Virus record (IMG/VR): IMGVR_UViG_3300038856_000065
Coordinates: 1 to 40,696 of that record
From: a virus
Reading direction: 5' to 3' (one strand)
DNA length: 40,696 nucleotides
Below are positions 6,439 to 14,840 of the stretch, one piece after another (position 1 is the stretch's first letter; every line of letters begins with the position of its first letter). A program made the translations under genes and the position numbers. The notes under the pieces are model-generated. The model was not told the origin of the DNA. It worked only from the letters and a program-made list of their open reading frames with translations, and did not search any database.

Positions 6439-6498
6439 CCCCGCAGTTCCCGCTATGTCTGCGGGATAGTCGCCCCGGTCAGAAATGGCCGGGGTTTT
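6437..6498 (+). terminator. Double hairpin terminator, shared 29-bp module copy A
   Basis: The first hairpin pairs CCCGCAG with CTGCGGG and lies in a 29-bp stretch (6437-6465) identical to 38335-38363. The second pairs CCCCGG (6473-6478) with CCGGGG (6489-6494) and runs into TTTT. The second hairpins of the two cassettes differ in sequence. Confidence 0.88.
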
Positions 6499-6809
6499 CA
6501 TTTCCCACAATCCCTTTCAATAGCGCTGATTCGGTTCATGATCTCAAAATAAGCCTGCGACCCCTCCTTACTCAAAGCCTCCTTTCCTTTCATGGCCTCA
6601 TTGTACTTTGACCATAGGTTAGTCACATCGCTACGCAATTGAACCACAACGGCATTCATTTCCGACTGCTTATTAGTCATCTCCTTGATCTCGTCGGCTT
6701 GATTATCCATCTTGGTATTCATCTGGATCAAAAAGAAAATGGCAATCCCTGCAGTAACACCTCCTTTGGAGTAGTCTTTTACTTGTTTAGAAATCTTCTC
6801 TGCATCCAT
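6498..6809 (-). CDS. Small membrane/coiled-coil protein near holin-like gene
   Basis: A 103-aa protein with one membrane segment near the N-terminus (GGVTAGIAIFFLIQM, about residues 16-30) and a long polar helix after it. It overlaps the two-TM protein encoded upstream (6779-6949) by 31 bp. Last gene of late block B, followed by the convergent cassette terminator. The topology is compatible with a holin accessory or inner spanin; the function is not established. Confidence 0.7.
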   Translation of the reverse strand: MDAEKISKQVKDYSKGGVTAGIAIFFLIQMNTKMDNQADEIKEMTNKQSEMNAVVVQLRSDVTNLWSKYNEAMKGKEALSKEGSQAYFEIMNRISAIERDCGK

Positions 6810-6949
6810 TTCATTATTACTTTAACGACAACGTATGTGCCAATTGCAGCCATTGCATAAATACCGTATTTTGACATCGGGGCAAGCAATATAAAAGGAA
6901 TTGATCCCAATATCATTGTCCAGTCAATTATGTTGAAAAAATTTGTCAT
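6779..6949 (-). CDS. Two-TM small protein, holin candidate, 56 aa
   Basis: A short reading frame starting at 6949 in an ATGA overlap with the upstream stop (6946-6948) and ending at 6779. It encodes two hydrophobic segments (TMILGSIPFILLAPM and IYAMAAIGTYVVVKVIM) and a basic C-terminus (KWMQRRFLNK). Size, topology and position after the tail-fibre genes are those of small holins. The overlap start and perfect continuity of the operon support it being real despite its length. Confidence 0.68.
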   Translation of the reverse strand: MTNFFNIIDWTMILGSIPFILLAPMSKYGIYAMAAIGTYVVVKVIMKWMQRRFLNK

Positions 6950-7494
6950 AAAGCGTTAACTGTTACACGTCTGATCCGGATAGAATCAAAGGTTTGAAAA
7001 TTCAAAAACATGCCAAAATTAAAGTTCCCAATGCCACTTGCATCAAGAATCACTGTTTCCTCTACGTAGTTCTCAAGATCGCAAGTTCCTGAAATTATTG
7101 TATCTACAAATGCGATATTTTGATTGATAACCTGAGCTACATCATTAATGAACGCATCCACACTAAATGTTCTCGCAACAAATGAAGCGTACAACACTTT
7201 TATTTCATACATCCTACCGCCCTGTAAAAGATCGTCGTGAATCCACGTAAACCCGTTATTCGCACCTGCTTCAATGTGAACACATTTGAACGGCGGGATA
7301 CATACATCTTGGGCAATAGACACGCTATTTGACGGATCACTGGTTTCCCTCCACCCGTAAGTTCCGTCGGGCGAGCTGTCATTAGCTGGAAATTCGCTAA
7401 AATCAGGGTTACTTATAGATGTCTTCGCTCCTGAAGCTACTCCCTGCTCAAACAAAGACACCGATCTTCTCGGTATTTTAAATCCAAAATTCAT
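6946..7494 (-). CDS. Tail-fibre/spike-associated protein, possible carbohydrate-binding fold
   Basis: ATG 7494 (MNFGFKIPRR) is chosen because it forms an ATGA overlap with the esterase gene stop. The 182-aa product is beta-rich with aromatic and Cys residues, and the middle (WRETSDPSNSVSIAQDV...HIEAGANNGFTWIHDDL) resembles a carbohydrate-binding jelly roll. Like the preceding esterase it starts with a short FGF motif (MNFGF versus MFGFG), which might be a common attachment tip. Structural role inferred from operon position. Confidence 0.68.
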   Translation of the reverse strand: MNFGFKIPRRSVSLFEQGVASGAKTSISNPDFSEFPANDSSPDGTYGWRETSDPSNSVSIAQDVCIPPFKCVHIEAGANNGFTWIHDDLLQGGRMYEIKVLYASFVARTFSVDAFINDVAQVINQNIAFVDTIISGTCDLENYVEETVILDASGIGNFNFGMFLNFQTFDSIRIRRVTVNAL

Positions 7495-8762
7495 ATTCCA
7501 ATTATGTTTTTTATTCCCGTAGCACACACCGGGTGCATGTCATCATCACCATGTATACCGTCTCCTGAATCGTAAGGACCCAGTAAATCAGTGTTTGCGG
7601 GTTGTTTGGTATCGCTGAACGCCTGGTATACATTTGCCATACCAAGTGTAGTATTCATATCTGTTTGAACCTGTGTTACATCCACGTCATTACGCGCAGG
7701 AGCCGACATACCATACACAGTTATTCCCGCTGCCTGTGCCTGCGATACCATCGATTGGAATGCAGGATATCCATCACTTGCCCACGTCGTGTCTTTGATG
7801 TCATTTGATCCGCATTCGATCATTAACACACCGGGATTAATGGCCAGTATTTCAGGGAACCTAAGCAACATGTCTTGCGCCCTGTCAGCCCATCCCGGAC
7901 AAATCGTGTAATCAAGCCCGGACATAGCTGAATGGAACATACTTCCGGCAAGTGTCGAGGATTTACCTCCATAGAAATGACTGTCTCCTAAACCGCAGTA
8001 AGGAACATTCTTCAGCGCGTCGCTTTCAATTGTTATGTTGTGGATTCTATTGGTTCCACCGTGCTGGCAGATAGCGAAGCGTCCGGTGTTGTGATGCACC
8101 CTGTTAACAGTTCCGCCGGGAGGGGAGTTGTCGATCGTCTTGGTGTTCCTGACAATCGTTCCTGTTTCATCGTAGATGGTGCAGGTGAGTACAAGATCAT
8201 CTTTCTCAAACACTTGTATGTAGCGCGTTGAAGTAGATGGTGTGTACCCGCCGGCTGGCTGCTCCTGGTTGGTAATACCAACAGCAGAAGTATCTGTGTA
8301 ATAGAAATACAGCCTACCAAGATCTCCGGCTGCCCCTGTATCTTGCCTGAACCGGCATAGAGCATCCCTGAACTCAAAATTATTCGCCGATACAACACCG
8401 CAGGAAAACCCAAACGAATTGGCGTCAAATGCAGATGATTGTGTTTCGAAATCAATGGTCATCTTCCATTTTGAAAGGCCCGTAAACTTATGGGCACTTG
8501 TATTAAGCAGAATGAAGTCCTGGAACAAATTGCTTGCATTCACGCCTCCCGTACCACCCGTTCCACTCATGAGAATGGTTCCTGCGTCCTGTGAAATATC
8601 AACGGTTCCGGTAAACACCCCCGGAACAACCCAATCAGAGAGATCACTGCCTGAATAGATGACACCAATTGGAGATGGCAACATAGGAGAAGGAGGTGAT
8701 GACCCACTGATAATAGCAGGAAGCCTTGTGTTGAGCCCTATATTTCTTCCAAAGCCAAACAC
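7491..8762 (-). CDS. SGNH/GDSL esterase tail spike
   Basis: A 423-aa protein. Residues 40-245 are beta-rich and look like a lectin or jelly-roll domain. The C-terminal half carries the SGNH blocks: GLGDSHF with nucleophile S261, GSND (318-321) and D-D-M-H-P with D407 and H410. SGNH hydrolases on phage tails remove O-acetyl groups from surface polysaccharides. The gene lies among tail-fibre genes and links by ATGA to the next. It is the most likely receptor-processing enzyme of this phage. The glycan itself cannot be told from sequence. Confidence 0.85.
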   Translation of the reverse strand: MFGFGRNIGLNTRLPAIISGSSPPSPMLPSPIGVIYSGSDLSDWVVPGVFTGTVDISQDAGTILMSGTGGTGGVNASNLFQDFILLNTSAHKFTGLSKWKMTIDFETQSSAFDANSFGFSCGVVSANNFEFRDALCRFRQDTGAAGDLGRLYFYYTDTSAVGITNQEQPAGGYTPSTSTRYIQVFEKDDLVLTCTIYDETGTIVRNTKTIDNSPPGGTVNRVHHNTGRFAICQHGGTNRIHNITIESDALKNVPYCGLGDSHFYGGKSSTLAGSMFHSAMSGLDYTICPGWADRAQDMLLRFPEILAINPGVLMIECGSNDIKDTTWASDGYPAFQSMVSQAQAAGITVYGMSAPARNDVDVTQVQTDMNTTLGMANVYQAFSDTKQPANTDLLGPYDSGDGIHGDDDMHPVCATGIKNIIGI

Positions 8763-9037
8763 TAGCCTTTCACTATGTTTATTTGTCCGGCTGATCCGAC
8801 GACTCTTGAGATCACTCGTCCCTGGCTATCTGCTAATGTTACCCCAGCCTTCAGTGAAGAGGTGTTTGTAAAGTCAGCGATAACATTTGTATCTCCTCCT
8901 TCAACATAAATTGCGCTGATTGTCGCCCCGCCTTCGGGAACAAAAATCATTGCCGCTTTTCCTGTCCACTCTTCATTCGGGCTTTCGTCGAATGAATGAA
9001 CCGTTGATCCTAGTAATGCTTCGTCTCTTAATCCCAT
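8762..9037 (-). CDS. Small structural protein, 91 aa
   Basis: Beta-rich, no membrane segment; contains VPEGGATISAIYVEGGDTNV and a C-terminal strand set. It ends where the esterase gene begins, sharing one base. Such small beta proteins often act as adaptors or decoration beside fibre genes; the precise role is unknown. Confidence 0.68.
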   Translation of the reverse strand: MGLRDEALLGSTVHSFDESPNEEWTGKAAMIFVPEGGATISAIYVEGGDTNVIADFTNTSSLKAGVTLADSQGRVISRVVGSAGQINIVKG

Positions 9038-9047
9038 TTTATTTAGT

Positions 9048-9674
9048 TTATGATAATAATTTATTGAGTGTTATAAGGTTGCCGCCGACAACGGTAATCC
9101 ATGCAAATCCTTGATTAGTAGCTATTGAAATCTCACTACCACCGTCAATTGTCTCACTACCTTCTGTGTTGATCACTATGTTGTTTGCAGCCGCATTGCT
9201 TTGGTAATCATGCACAAAATAAAGCCGCTCCTCAATAATGTCTACACTTCGAAATGTAATTGTAATACCGGTAGATGAGGTGTCCGGAAGAATGGTTTTG
9301 CTTCCATCTGTGTTCCCGGATGCTGCAAGAACCTGGTTTCCTGTCGCCTCTTTGGTTAGGAATGACTTCAACTGCGATGCCGTTACCGCGTTAGCCCCTC
9401 CTGTATCAAGGCCCTGATCTGTTCCCTGCACATGTAATGGATTGTTGTCAGCCTCGTAAACCAGATCTGCAAGGTCTGATGCTGAAACCTCGTTGCTACC
9501 ACTCTGATCCAAATACTGGTCTGTATTTTGCGTATGAATGGCGGTAATTCCGTCGGTGTTTGATTCAATGAGGTCATAAAGATCAAACCAGTTCTGATCG
9601 ATCTCGTCATTGGTTAGCGGGGCCGCTTTGTTGGTGAATCCGCTATGAGCATTTTCTCTTGATGTCAGCGCCAT
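9048..9674 (-). CDS. Tail-fibre-like protein
   Basis: A 208-aa protein with phage-fibre repeats: TQNTDQYLDQSGSNEVSASD and later QGTDQGLDTGGANAVTASQ, about 38 residues apart. These HTQNTD(Q)-type repeats are common in fibre shafts. The C-terminus is beta-rich and ends with a domain rich in Gly, Ser and Thr. It starts one base into the preceding connector stop (TAATG). Confidence 0.75.
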   Translation of the reverse strand: MALTSRENAHSGFTNKAAPLTNDEIDQNWFDLYDLIESNTDGITAIHTQNTDQYLDQSGSNEVSASDLADLVYEADNNPLHVQGTDQGLDTGGANAVTASQLKSFLTKEATGNQVLAASGNTDGSKTILPDTSSTGITITFRSVDIIEERLYFVHDYQSNAAANNIVINTEGSETIDGGSEISIATNQGFAWITVVGGNLITLNKLLS

Positions 9675-10183
9675 TAGCCTATGGGTGTTATTTGTGATTT
9701 ATGAACCTTCCTTATATCCGAACCGTCATACAGCGGGTACAGATCGGTGTTGTTGCACAGGTATTTTGTGGCTTCGGCCAGATAATATGTAGCAACGCTT
9801 TTTTCCTGCTCAACCTTTTCAGCCAGCGCCTTATCACTGGCGCGTGATGAGAAGTCCGTTTCCTTACCGACAAGGCCCGTGCGCGTCGGTCTAAGTGATC
9901 GCTCCACATACCACCTTGCAAGACCGAAATGCAGGATAGCCTTCTTTATACCGGGATAGTCAACCGTGTCGCTACCGATGGTGTAAGACGTTCCATCAAG
10001 CAGCTTGACGTACTTATCATCTACCTTGTTGTCCTTGAAATCCTTGTACAGGATCGCGCCAAGAAATTGCCGTATATCAACCTCCTCGGCCTCTGTGATC
10101 ATTTCCTCCAAGCCCTCACTGATAGCGTTCTGACCAATGTTCCTGATCTCAAGTACTTCTGCTACATCATCTATGAATGTCAT
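9674..10183 (-). CDS. Head-tail connector, DUF6712-like
   Basis: A 169-aa mostly helical protein that directly follows the portal gene with an ATGA overlap. It resembles the DUF6712 family from Bacteroidota phages (VDIRQFLGAILYKDF; a GIKKAILHFGLARWYVERS block; AEATKYLCNN near the end). That family and position point to a gp6-like neck adaptor binding under the portal. The assignment is by pattern memory, so moderate. Confidence 0.68.
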   Translation of the reverse strand: MTFIDDVAEVLEIRNIGQNAISEGLEEMITEAEEVDIRQFLGAILYKDFKDNKVDDKYVKLLDGTSYTIGSDTVDYPGIKKAILHFGLARWYVERSLRPTRTGLVGKETDFSSRASDKALAEKVEQEKSVATYYLAEATKYLCNNTDLYPLYDGSDIRKVHKSQITPIG

Positions 10184-11370
10184 TTCTTTTTCTTCTTTTT
10201 AACCGTTATTTTTTGCGTTTCATCCTGCTCAAATACGAGCTTATCAATCTGGTAATTGCCCGCTCCCATGATGGCCGGATCAGCATTGTTCAATACCAGC
10301 TCAAATATCATTTTTATGGTGTCGCGCTCATCTTGCGTAATGGAGTTGTAATACGCACGGGCCTGATCAACCCTTTCGCTGTCAAATCCAGATGAGCTAT
10401 CCAGCCCAAGCAATTCAGGTGGTATTGAGAATGACACCCTGATCTTTTTGTTTACGCTTTCCTCGTGATAAGTGAATAGCTTGTCATTGTTATTGACATC
10501 TATCTTCACCAGCTCATCACGCGTTTCCTTTGTCTGGCCCTCAACAAGCAGCACCTTACCCGCCTTCCTTCCGCCCTGCACATCACCTAGCGATTTAACA
10601 AATTCGTCCCTTGCCTCATCACTTTCAAACACCCCGTACTTGTAATAGAAATAGTAAGCAAGGAACGAAGTTGATACGTTTCGGTATTTGAAAAGATCGA
10701 TCTCTACATCGGTGGATATGGAATGAAACGCGCTGTCATAGATCGTTTCAGGATATTCATCTTCCATCGTGAGGGGCATCCAAAGTACCTGCCCCCTCCA
10801 ATTATCAAATCCTTCGGCTTTTTCTATCTGGTTCTTGATCACATCCTTATCACTGCTGTATTTATCGATGTAATCAATGAGACCTGGATCAAACTTCTTT
10901 GATTTTAGCCCGCACCAGTCGGGGTGAACGGCGTACTTATCCGGGTTGTCCCCGTCTGGGTCGGTGAGACGCACGTAATTGAAAGGGAGGTGTTTTATTG
11001 AAGACACCTCCATTAACGCATTGTACCCAACCCAAAGCGCTATACCCTCATAATCAGACACGTTATTTACACACTTTTTCAGAACCTGATCAGCAGTCTC
11101 CTTGTCGTTGAGCAGCGTCTTTTTGAATAACTCATCGGAAAAACCCTTGCCAAAAACATATTTGGAGCGCAGTAGCTTACATCTTTTTGCAACAACAGAG
11201 CCGTCGGATATAATCTTCATCCGATCAGGATAGCAGTTGTCAAAGTCGTAGCTGATAATTCCGCTGGTCTTGATCTTTGACAAATAAAGCCGCAAGGGGA
11301 CCTCTGAAATAGTCGCCTTGAAACCTTTAGGGTCTGCCCCTGCCTGTGACTTCTGTGTCCGTGTAGACAT
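10180..11370 (-). CDS. Portal protein
   Basis: A 396-aa protein with features of siphophage portals: a polar N-terminus, then a core in which helical and loop regions alternate, with FSIPPELLGL (about 330-339) near the C-terminal third and RVDQARAYYNSITQDERDTIK as the expected stem-helix region. It ends with a Lys-rich tail. The gene lies downstream of the capsid gene rather than upstream, reversing the usual terminase-portal-protease-capsid order. It shares TAATG with the gene before it and ATGA with the connector. Confidence 0.78.
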   Translation of the reverse strand: MSTRTQKSQAGADPKGFKATISEVPLRLYLSKIKTSGIISYDFDNCYPDRMKIISDGSVVAKRCKLLRSKYVFGKGFSDELFKKTLLNDKETADQVLKKCVNNVSDYEGIALWVGYNALMEVSSIKHLPFNYVRLTDPDGDNPDKYAVHPDWCGLKSKKFDPGLIDYIDKYSSDKDVIKNQIEKAEGFDNWRGQVLWMPLTMEDEYPETIYDSAFHSISTDVEIDLFKYRNVSTSFLAYYFYYKYGVFESDEARDEFVKSLGDVQGGRKAGKVLLVEGQTKETRDELVKIDVNNNDKLFTYHEESVNKKIRVSFSIPPELLGLDSSSGFDSERVDQARAYYNSITQDERDTIKMIFELVLNNADPAIMGAGNYQIDKLVFEQDETQKITVKKKKKK

Positions 11371-11882
11371 TATGCGCTCAACGCTTTTTTAATCGCTTCG
11401 TTAAAGCTTTCATCTACTCCTGTTGACTCCCCGCTCTCAATTGCTGCAAGCAATGACTGCTCATCACCGTGCAACGCCTTGATCTTTTTCAGAAATCCCT
11501 TACCGATGCCATCAACCGATAGCAGCTTCTCATCAAATGTTTCAGGAGCCTCTATTACCTTACCGACAGGAGCCACAGGTTCAGAGGGCATTCGTATAAA
11601 CAGCTTTTTGTAAGCCGGTGATATAGCCAGCATCTTTTCGGCTTTTTCATCGGTCAGATTAGCGTTTGTTACATGATCATTGAACGCTGCCACCCAGTGA
11701 AGTCCGGGCTTTAGTTCGTATTTTCTATCTGTGTTCATCTTTATTAATTTTTGAAAGTGTTCAAAATAACCTTCCAGCTTCGAGGCGCAAAATCCACACA
11801 CCTCTACACCGGAAACAAGGGAGTATTCTCTTAAGAAGCGCTGCCTTGTCTTGTTGTCTTTTTTTATGTCATCTAACGTCAT
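11370..11882 (-). CDS. Hypothetical head-region protein with C-terminal HhH-like segment
   Basis: A 170-aa protein. An N-terminal CGFC pair and one later His could form a metal site. The C-terminus (EKLLSVDGIGKGFLKKIKAL) matches a helix-hairpin-helix pattern, used for DNA or protein contacts. It lies between an intrinsic terminator and the portal gene, so it begins a less abundant transcript segment. A role at the portal or in packaging is possible from context. Confidence 0.68.
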   Translation of the reverse strand: MTLDDIKKDNKTRQRFLREYSLVSGVEVCGFCASKLEGYFEHFQKLIKMNTDRKYELKPGLHWVAAFNDHVTNANLTDEKAEKMLAISPAYKKLFIRMPSEPVAPVGKVIEAPETFDEKLLSVDGIGKGFLKKIKALHGDEQSLLAAIESGESTGVDESFNEAIKKALSA

Positions 11883-11890
11883 TCTTTTGC

Positions 11891-11914
11891 AAAAAAAGGC
11901 GGCACATGGCCGCC
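11891..11914 (-). terminator. Intrinsic terminator after tube-like gene (minus strand)
   Basis: Read on the minus strand, GGCGGC-catgt-GCCGCC is followed by T7. It separates the highly expressed capsid and tube-like genes from the portal segment, likely setting copy number by partial termination. Confidence 0.88.
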
Positions 11915-11942
11915 GATTTTCAGTTATGAAGAAGAAGTATCA

Positions 11943-12518
11943 TTATGCCTTAAGTGCATCTACCATTGTTTTTGTGGTATCAAAATCAGTAATGAACACA
12001 GTGGCCGGCAGTTTTGGTTCCAATGCGCTCTCATGGCTTCCTATCAAAATATTGTGTGCGCCCCCTTCTTCAATAGAGGCAACCGTTCTTACTCCATCCT
12101 GCTGAACCAGCCCGTTTTTCAGCCCGTACAGCTCGTAGGCAGTGTTTCCCGCTGCATTCACATAGTTGTTTTTAATGATCGCAACGAACTTACCATTTGC
12201 AACTAAGTTGAGTTGTTTCTTCGTTTCAGGATCATTGGCAAACACCCTGAGCCTGATCTGGTGGTTGAAGAAATTCGAAAACCCACTTTTTGTATAGGCA
12301 TGATCCGGCTCATTGGAGAAGTTCTGGCCCTGAAACGAATAAGCTACCGCTCCACTTGCCAGCGTTATTGCCTCAATGATCTCCGGGTTGGTCACGTTGT
12401 AGGTGTAGCCCGTGATGTCATCGAAGTTGATAAGTAGTACCTCATCATCAACCCCTGAAAATATTGGGTTAACGCAATCCGGGCTAGCCCCGGCAGAAAG
12501 TTTAGCACATGTTGACAT
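11943..12518 (-). CDS. Structural protein, candidate major tail tube protein
   Basis: A 191-aa, beta-rich protein between the major capsid gene and a terminator, the position of an abundant virion protein. It has TYNVTNPEIIEAITL and IRLRVFANDPETKKQLN followed by a central NGKFVAIIKNN segment. The fold impression is a tail tube or a head decoration protein; tail tube is preferred because an aspecific NxxGxxxYELYGLKNGL hairpin is present. Not certain. Confidence 0.62.
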   Translation of the reverse strand: MSTCAKLSAGASPDCVNPIFSGVDDEVLLINFDDITGYTYNVTNPEIIEAITLASGAVAYSFQGQNFSNEPDHAYTKSGFSNFFNHQIRLRVFANDPETKKQLNLVANGKFVAIIKNNYVNAAGNTAYELYGLKNGLVQQDGVRTVASIEEGGAHNILIGSHESALEPKLPATVFITDFDTTKTMVDALKA

Positions 12519-12529
12519 AGTCTATTTTT

Positions 12530-13594
12530 TTAGTATGCTGCCTGAATACGGTTGTCTTGGATCACTTTAGCATCCATTGTCCAGTATGCATCCGTATACA
12601 GGTGCCTTGTTACTTTATCGTGGTGAATGTCCAGCTCAAGGTGGCTACCTTCCTCTTCCAGTCCTAATGGCATGTTTTCAGAACGCATCAGCACAGCTCT
12701 ATGCGGATACTGATATGTCGTTCCGTTATCAAAGTAAGCCCTGATGATGTCATCCCACACAGGCATGTTAATGACGGGTATGCCCCTGAATCGAAGCGTC
12801 TCAAAACCGCCTTCAATCCTTATAAAGGAAGCGTCAGTTGACTTGCTTTCAAGGTAGGTTGCGTAATTGTTGAAAATTGACCGCGTTACCACAAACATCA
12901 GGTTACCTTCCTGTATCAATCTTGGATCACAGTTGCTATAAAGGTCTTCAAGGATCGTGTAGGCCTTTCCGGCAGCAAGTGCAAGCTGTGCCGACTTTGT
13001 TGCCTCAGCGTTTTCACTGATGGTATAACGCCTTGTTGAGTCAGATGCAACAATGGAATATATCTGTGGCCAGAAGCCGTCAAAGATGTTGAAAAAGTCA
13101 ACATCAATCCCCGGAGTGATCACCCCCGCAGGGCTGTCATCCGAATTGGCCGCATTTGTGTCCCCGAACCATGCCAGCCGCCACATCGTTTTTTTCAAGG
13201 CCGGTATGGTAAGCATCTGGATGTATTCGGCCGCATCGGTGTCGGTCATATCGCTCTTCATTACTCCTGGCTTCAGGAAGTAAACAAAGAATGAGTCAAG
13301 CCAATCCGTCCAACATTCCTTGATACGCATTTGAACGGGCTTAGGATCCCATGTCTTTTCGGTGATCGTAGCGCTTGGAGTGTCAGGCGTAGGGTCGCAG
13401 CCCTGACCAGCCTTCCCGATGAGTCCTAGCTCACCAACGATGCCTATCTTTTTGGATGCCTTGATCCCGGTGTCAAGCCTATGAATGGTTCGGAGTTCGG
13501 TTTCCTCACCGATCGTCTTTTCCATTACAAATTCTCCGATCTCCCTTATCTCCTCTCCTGAAAACGATAGTTGTGATGTTGTAAAAATTCCCAT
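12530..13594 (-). CDS. Major capsid protein
   Basis: A 354-aa protein directly downstream of the protease-scaffold gene. The size, absence of membrane segments, and E-loop- and A-domain-like stretches (for example GFETLRFRGIPVINMPVWDD and SHLELDIHHDKVTRHLYTDAYWTMDAK) fit an HK97-fold coat. Neighbours on both sides support the call. No cleavage site was identified with confidence. Confidence 0.82.
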   Translation of the reverse strand: MGIFTTSQLSFSGEEIREIGEFVMEKTIGEETELRTIHRLDTGIKASKKIGIVGELGLIGKAGQGCDPTPDTPSATITEKTWDPKPVQMRIKECWTDWLDSFFVYFLKPGVMKSDMTDTDAAEYIQMLTIPALKKTMWRLAWFGDTNAANSDDSPAGVITPGIDVDFFNIFDGFWPQIYSIVASDSTRRYTISENAEATKSAQLALAAGKAYTILEDLYSNCDPRLIQEGNLMFVVTRSIFNNYATYLESKSTDASFIRIEGGFETLRFRGIPVINMPVWDDIIRAYFDNGTTYQYPHRAVLMRSENMPLGLEEEGSHLELDIHHDKVTRHLYTDAYWTMDAKVIQDNRIQAAY

Positions 13595-13605
13595 TTTTCT
13601 TGTTT

Positions 13606-14220
13606 TTAAGCTTTAGCTGCCTGTTTTTTCTTTTCAATCTTTTCCTGCCTTTCCTTGTCCCTTTGGATCAGCCTCTCCTTGAGGCTTGGCCCTTCGTTTT
13701 TCCTGTCAACTCCCTTATTGAAAACCTTGTTTTCGGGGATTTTGTACTCTGTTTTGATGGCCCTCATTTCCTGCTGCAAGGCAAGGAACTCCGCTTCCTT
13801 CTTCTTGGCTTTTTTGGTTGCTTTCTTCATGTCTTTCAAGAGCACTTTAAGGTCTTCGCTGTCAACATCTTCTTCTTTTTTCTCTTTGGCAGCCAACTTG
13901 CCTTCAAGCTCCTTGATCTTATTCTTGAGCGCCTCCATTTCGTTTTCAGGAGCGGATATAGACACGATCATGCCGTCAGTGTCAACTACAACTGTCCGTC
14001 CGTCTGCTGTCATGTGCTCACCTTCCGGTGCCTGCTGCTCCGATCCGTCGGCAGCGACCAAAATAGCAGCCTTCCCGGCAGCCATTTCTTCTGTTTCAGC
14101 ATCTGCAATTCGAATAGTCGCCCCTTCAGGCATAGGTATATCAAGGTCTTTCACTTCATTGTTTTCAAGAGCTTCAACGAGTTTACTCACCATTGATTTG
14201 AACTTTTTATACTTGCTCAT
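13606..14220 (-). CDS. Internal-start scaffold protein (in frame within protease gene)
   Basis: An in-frame ATG at 14220 (MSKYKKFKSMVSK) follows a strongly A-rich stretch (acaaaaaccaaaaaa), the usual initiation context in Bacteroidota. It begins exactly where the scaffold-like region starts, giving a 204-aa free scaffold as with lambda Nu3. Inferred; no direct evidence of initiation. Confidence 0.45.
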   Translation of the reverse strand: MSKYKKFKSMVSKLVEALENNEVKDLDIPMPEGATIRIADAETEEMAAGKAAILVAADGSEQQAPEGEHMTADGRTVVVDTDGMIVSISAPENEMEALKNKIKELEGKLAAKEKKEEDVDSEDLKVLLKDMKKATKKAKKKEAEFLALQQEMRAIKTEYKIPENKVFNKGVDRKNEGPSLKERLIQRDKERQEKIEKKKQAAKA

Positions 14221-14835
14221 TTTTTTGGTTTTTGTGCTTTTTGTTTGTTTGTGCTTTTTTTCTTCAACCGGCTTTGTCATTGCGAATACCTTGACCTGTA
14301 CATCCTGCTTATGCTGTGTTGCGAAGCCAAGATCAACAGCCATCTGGCCACGAATCCCTGAACCGTCCTCCATAAGTGACAGTATACCGCCTTTCTTATG
14401 GCCCGTTATATCGGCGTAGAACTTAGCCAACTCGTCTTCCATCTCCCGCATTTCGGCGCCGATGTCCTCAAAGTCTTTCGCCTCTCCCGTCACCCCATCG
14501 ATCCACGGGTTGTGAATGAAAAATTCGTGGTTACCTACAATTGTGCGATTCTGACCCACAAGGAATATCTTGGTCGCAATGCTTCCAACGTCTCCGTCTG
14601 TGATTGAGTTAACAACAGTATTTTTATCTTTGAGTTCATTGAGGTAGTCGTATATTTTGTCGCCAACATGCTTTAGCCCGCCGGGGCTTTTGACATGCAC
14701 CAACCATTCGGACACATCACCTTGTCGTTGGGCTTTGTGTACCTGAGCCATGACATCTTCAAGCTCAATGAAGCCATTGCCGTTATCCATTCCGGTTTTA
14801 CCAATGTCTCCATAAATGTAAATGTGACCGACCAT
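13606..14835 (-). CDS. ClpP-like prohead protease fused to scaffold
   Basis: A 409-aa protein. Residues 1-175 form a ClpP/S14-like protease with VKSPGG (48-53), catalytic Ser85 (DGDVGSIATKIFL) and His108 (FIHNPWI). Residues 206-409 are acidic, Lys/Glu-rich and coiled-coil-like, as in scaffolds. The family matures heads by removing scaffold. The ATG lies 5 nt after a TACTTTTG box, so the transcript may be leaderless. An internal start at 14220 could make free scaffold. Confidence 0.88.
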   Translation of the reverse strand: MVGHIYIYGDIGKTGMDNGNGFIELEDVMAQVHKAQRQGDVSEWLVHVKSPGGLKHVGDKIYDYLNELKDKNTVVNSITDGDVGSIATKIFLVGQNRTIVGNHEFFIHNPWIDGVTGEAKDFEDIGAEMREMEDELAKFYADITGHKKGGILSLMEDGSGIRGQMAVDLGFATQHKQDVQVKVFAMTKPVEEKKHKQTKSTKTKKMSKYKKFKSMVSKLVEALENNEVKDLDIPMPEGATIRIADAETEEMAAGKAAILVAADGSEQQAPEGEHMTADGRTVVVDTDGMIVSISAPENEMEALKNKIKELEGKLAAKEKKEEDVDSEDLKVLLKDMKKATKKAKKKEAEFLALQQEMRAIKTEYKIPENKVFNKGVDRKNEGPSLKERLIQRDKERQEKIEKKKQAAKA

Positions 14836-14840
14836 GCAAA

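Noticed and set aside
8033-8455. 140-codon minus-strand frame inside the esterase gene
   Set aside because: Alternative frame of the SGNH gene, which has clear motifs in its own frame.
13600-14196. 198-codon plus-strand open frame
   Set aside because: Shadow of the same scaffold coding region, Phe/Leu-rich, without protein-like pattern.
13655-14419. 254-codon plus-strand open frame opposite the protease gene
   Set aside because: Ser/Phe/Leu-rich antisense composition; the minus-strand protease-scaffold explains the sequence fully.
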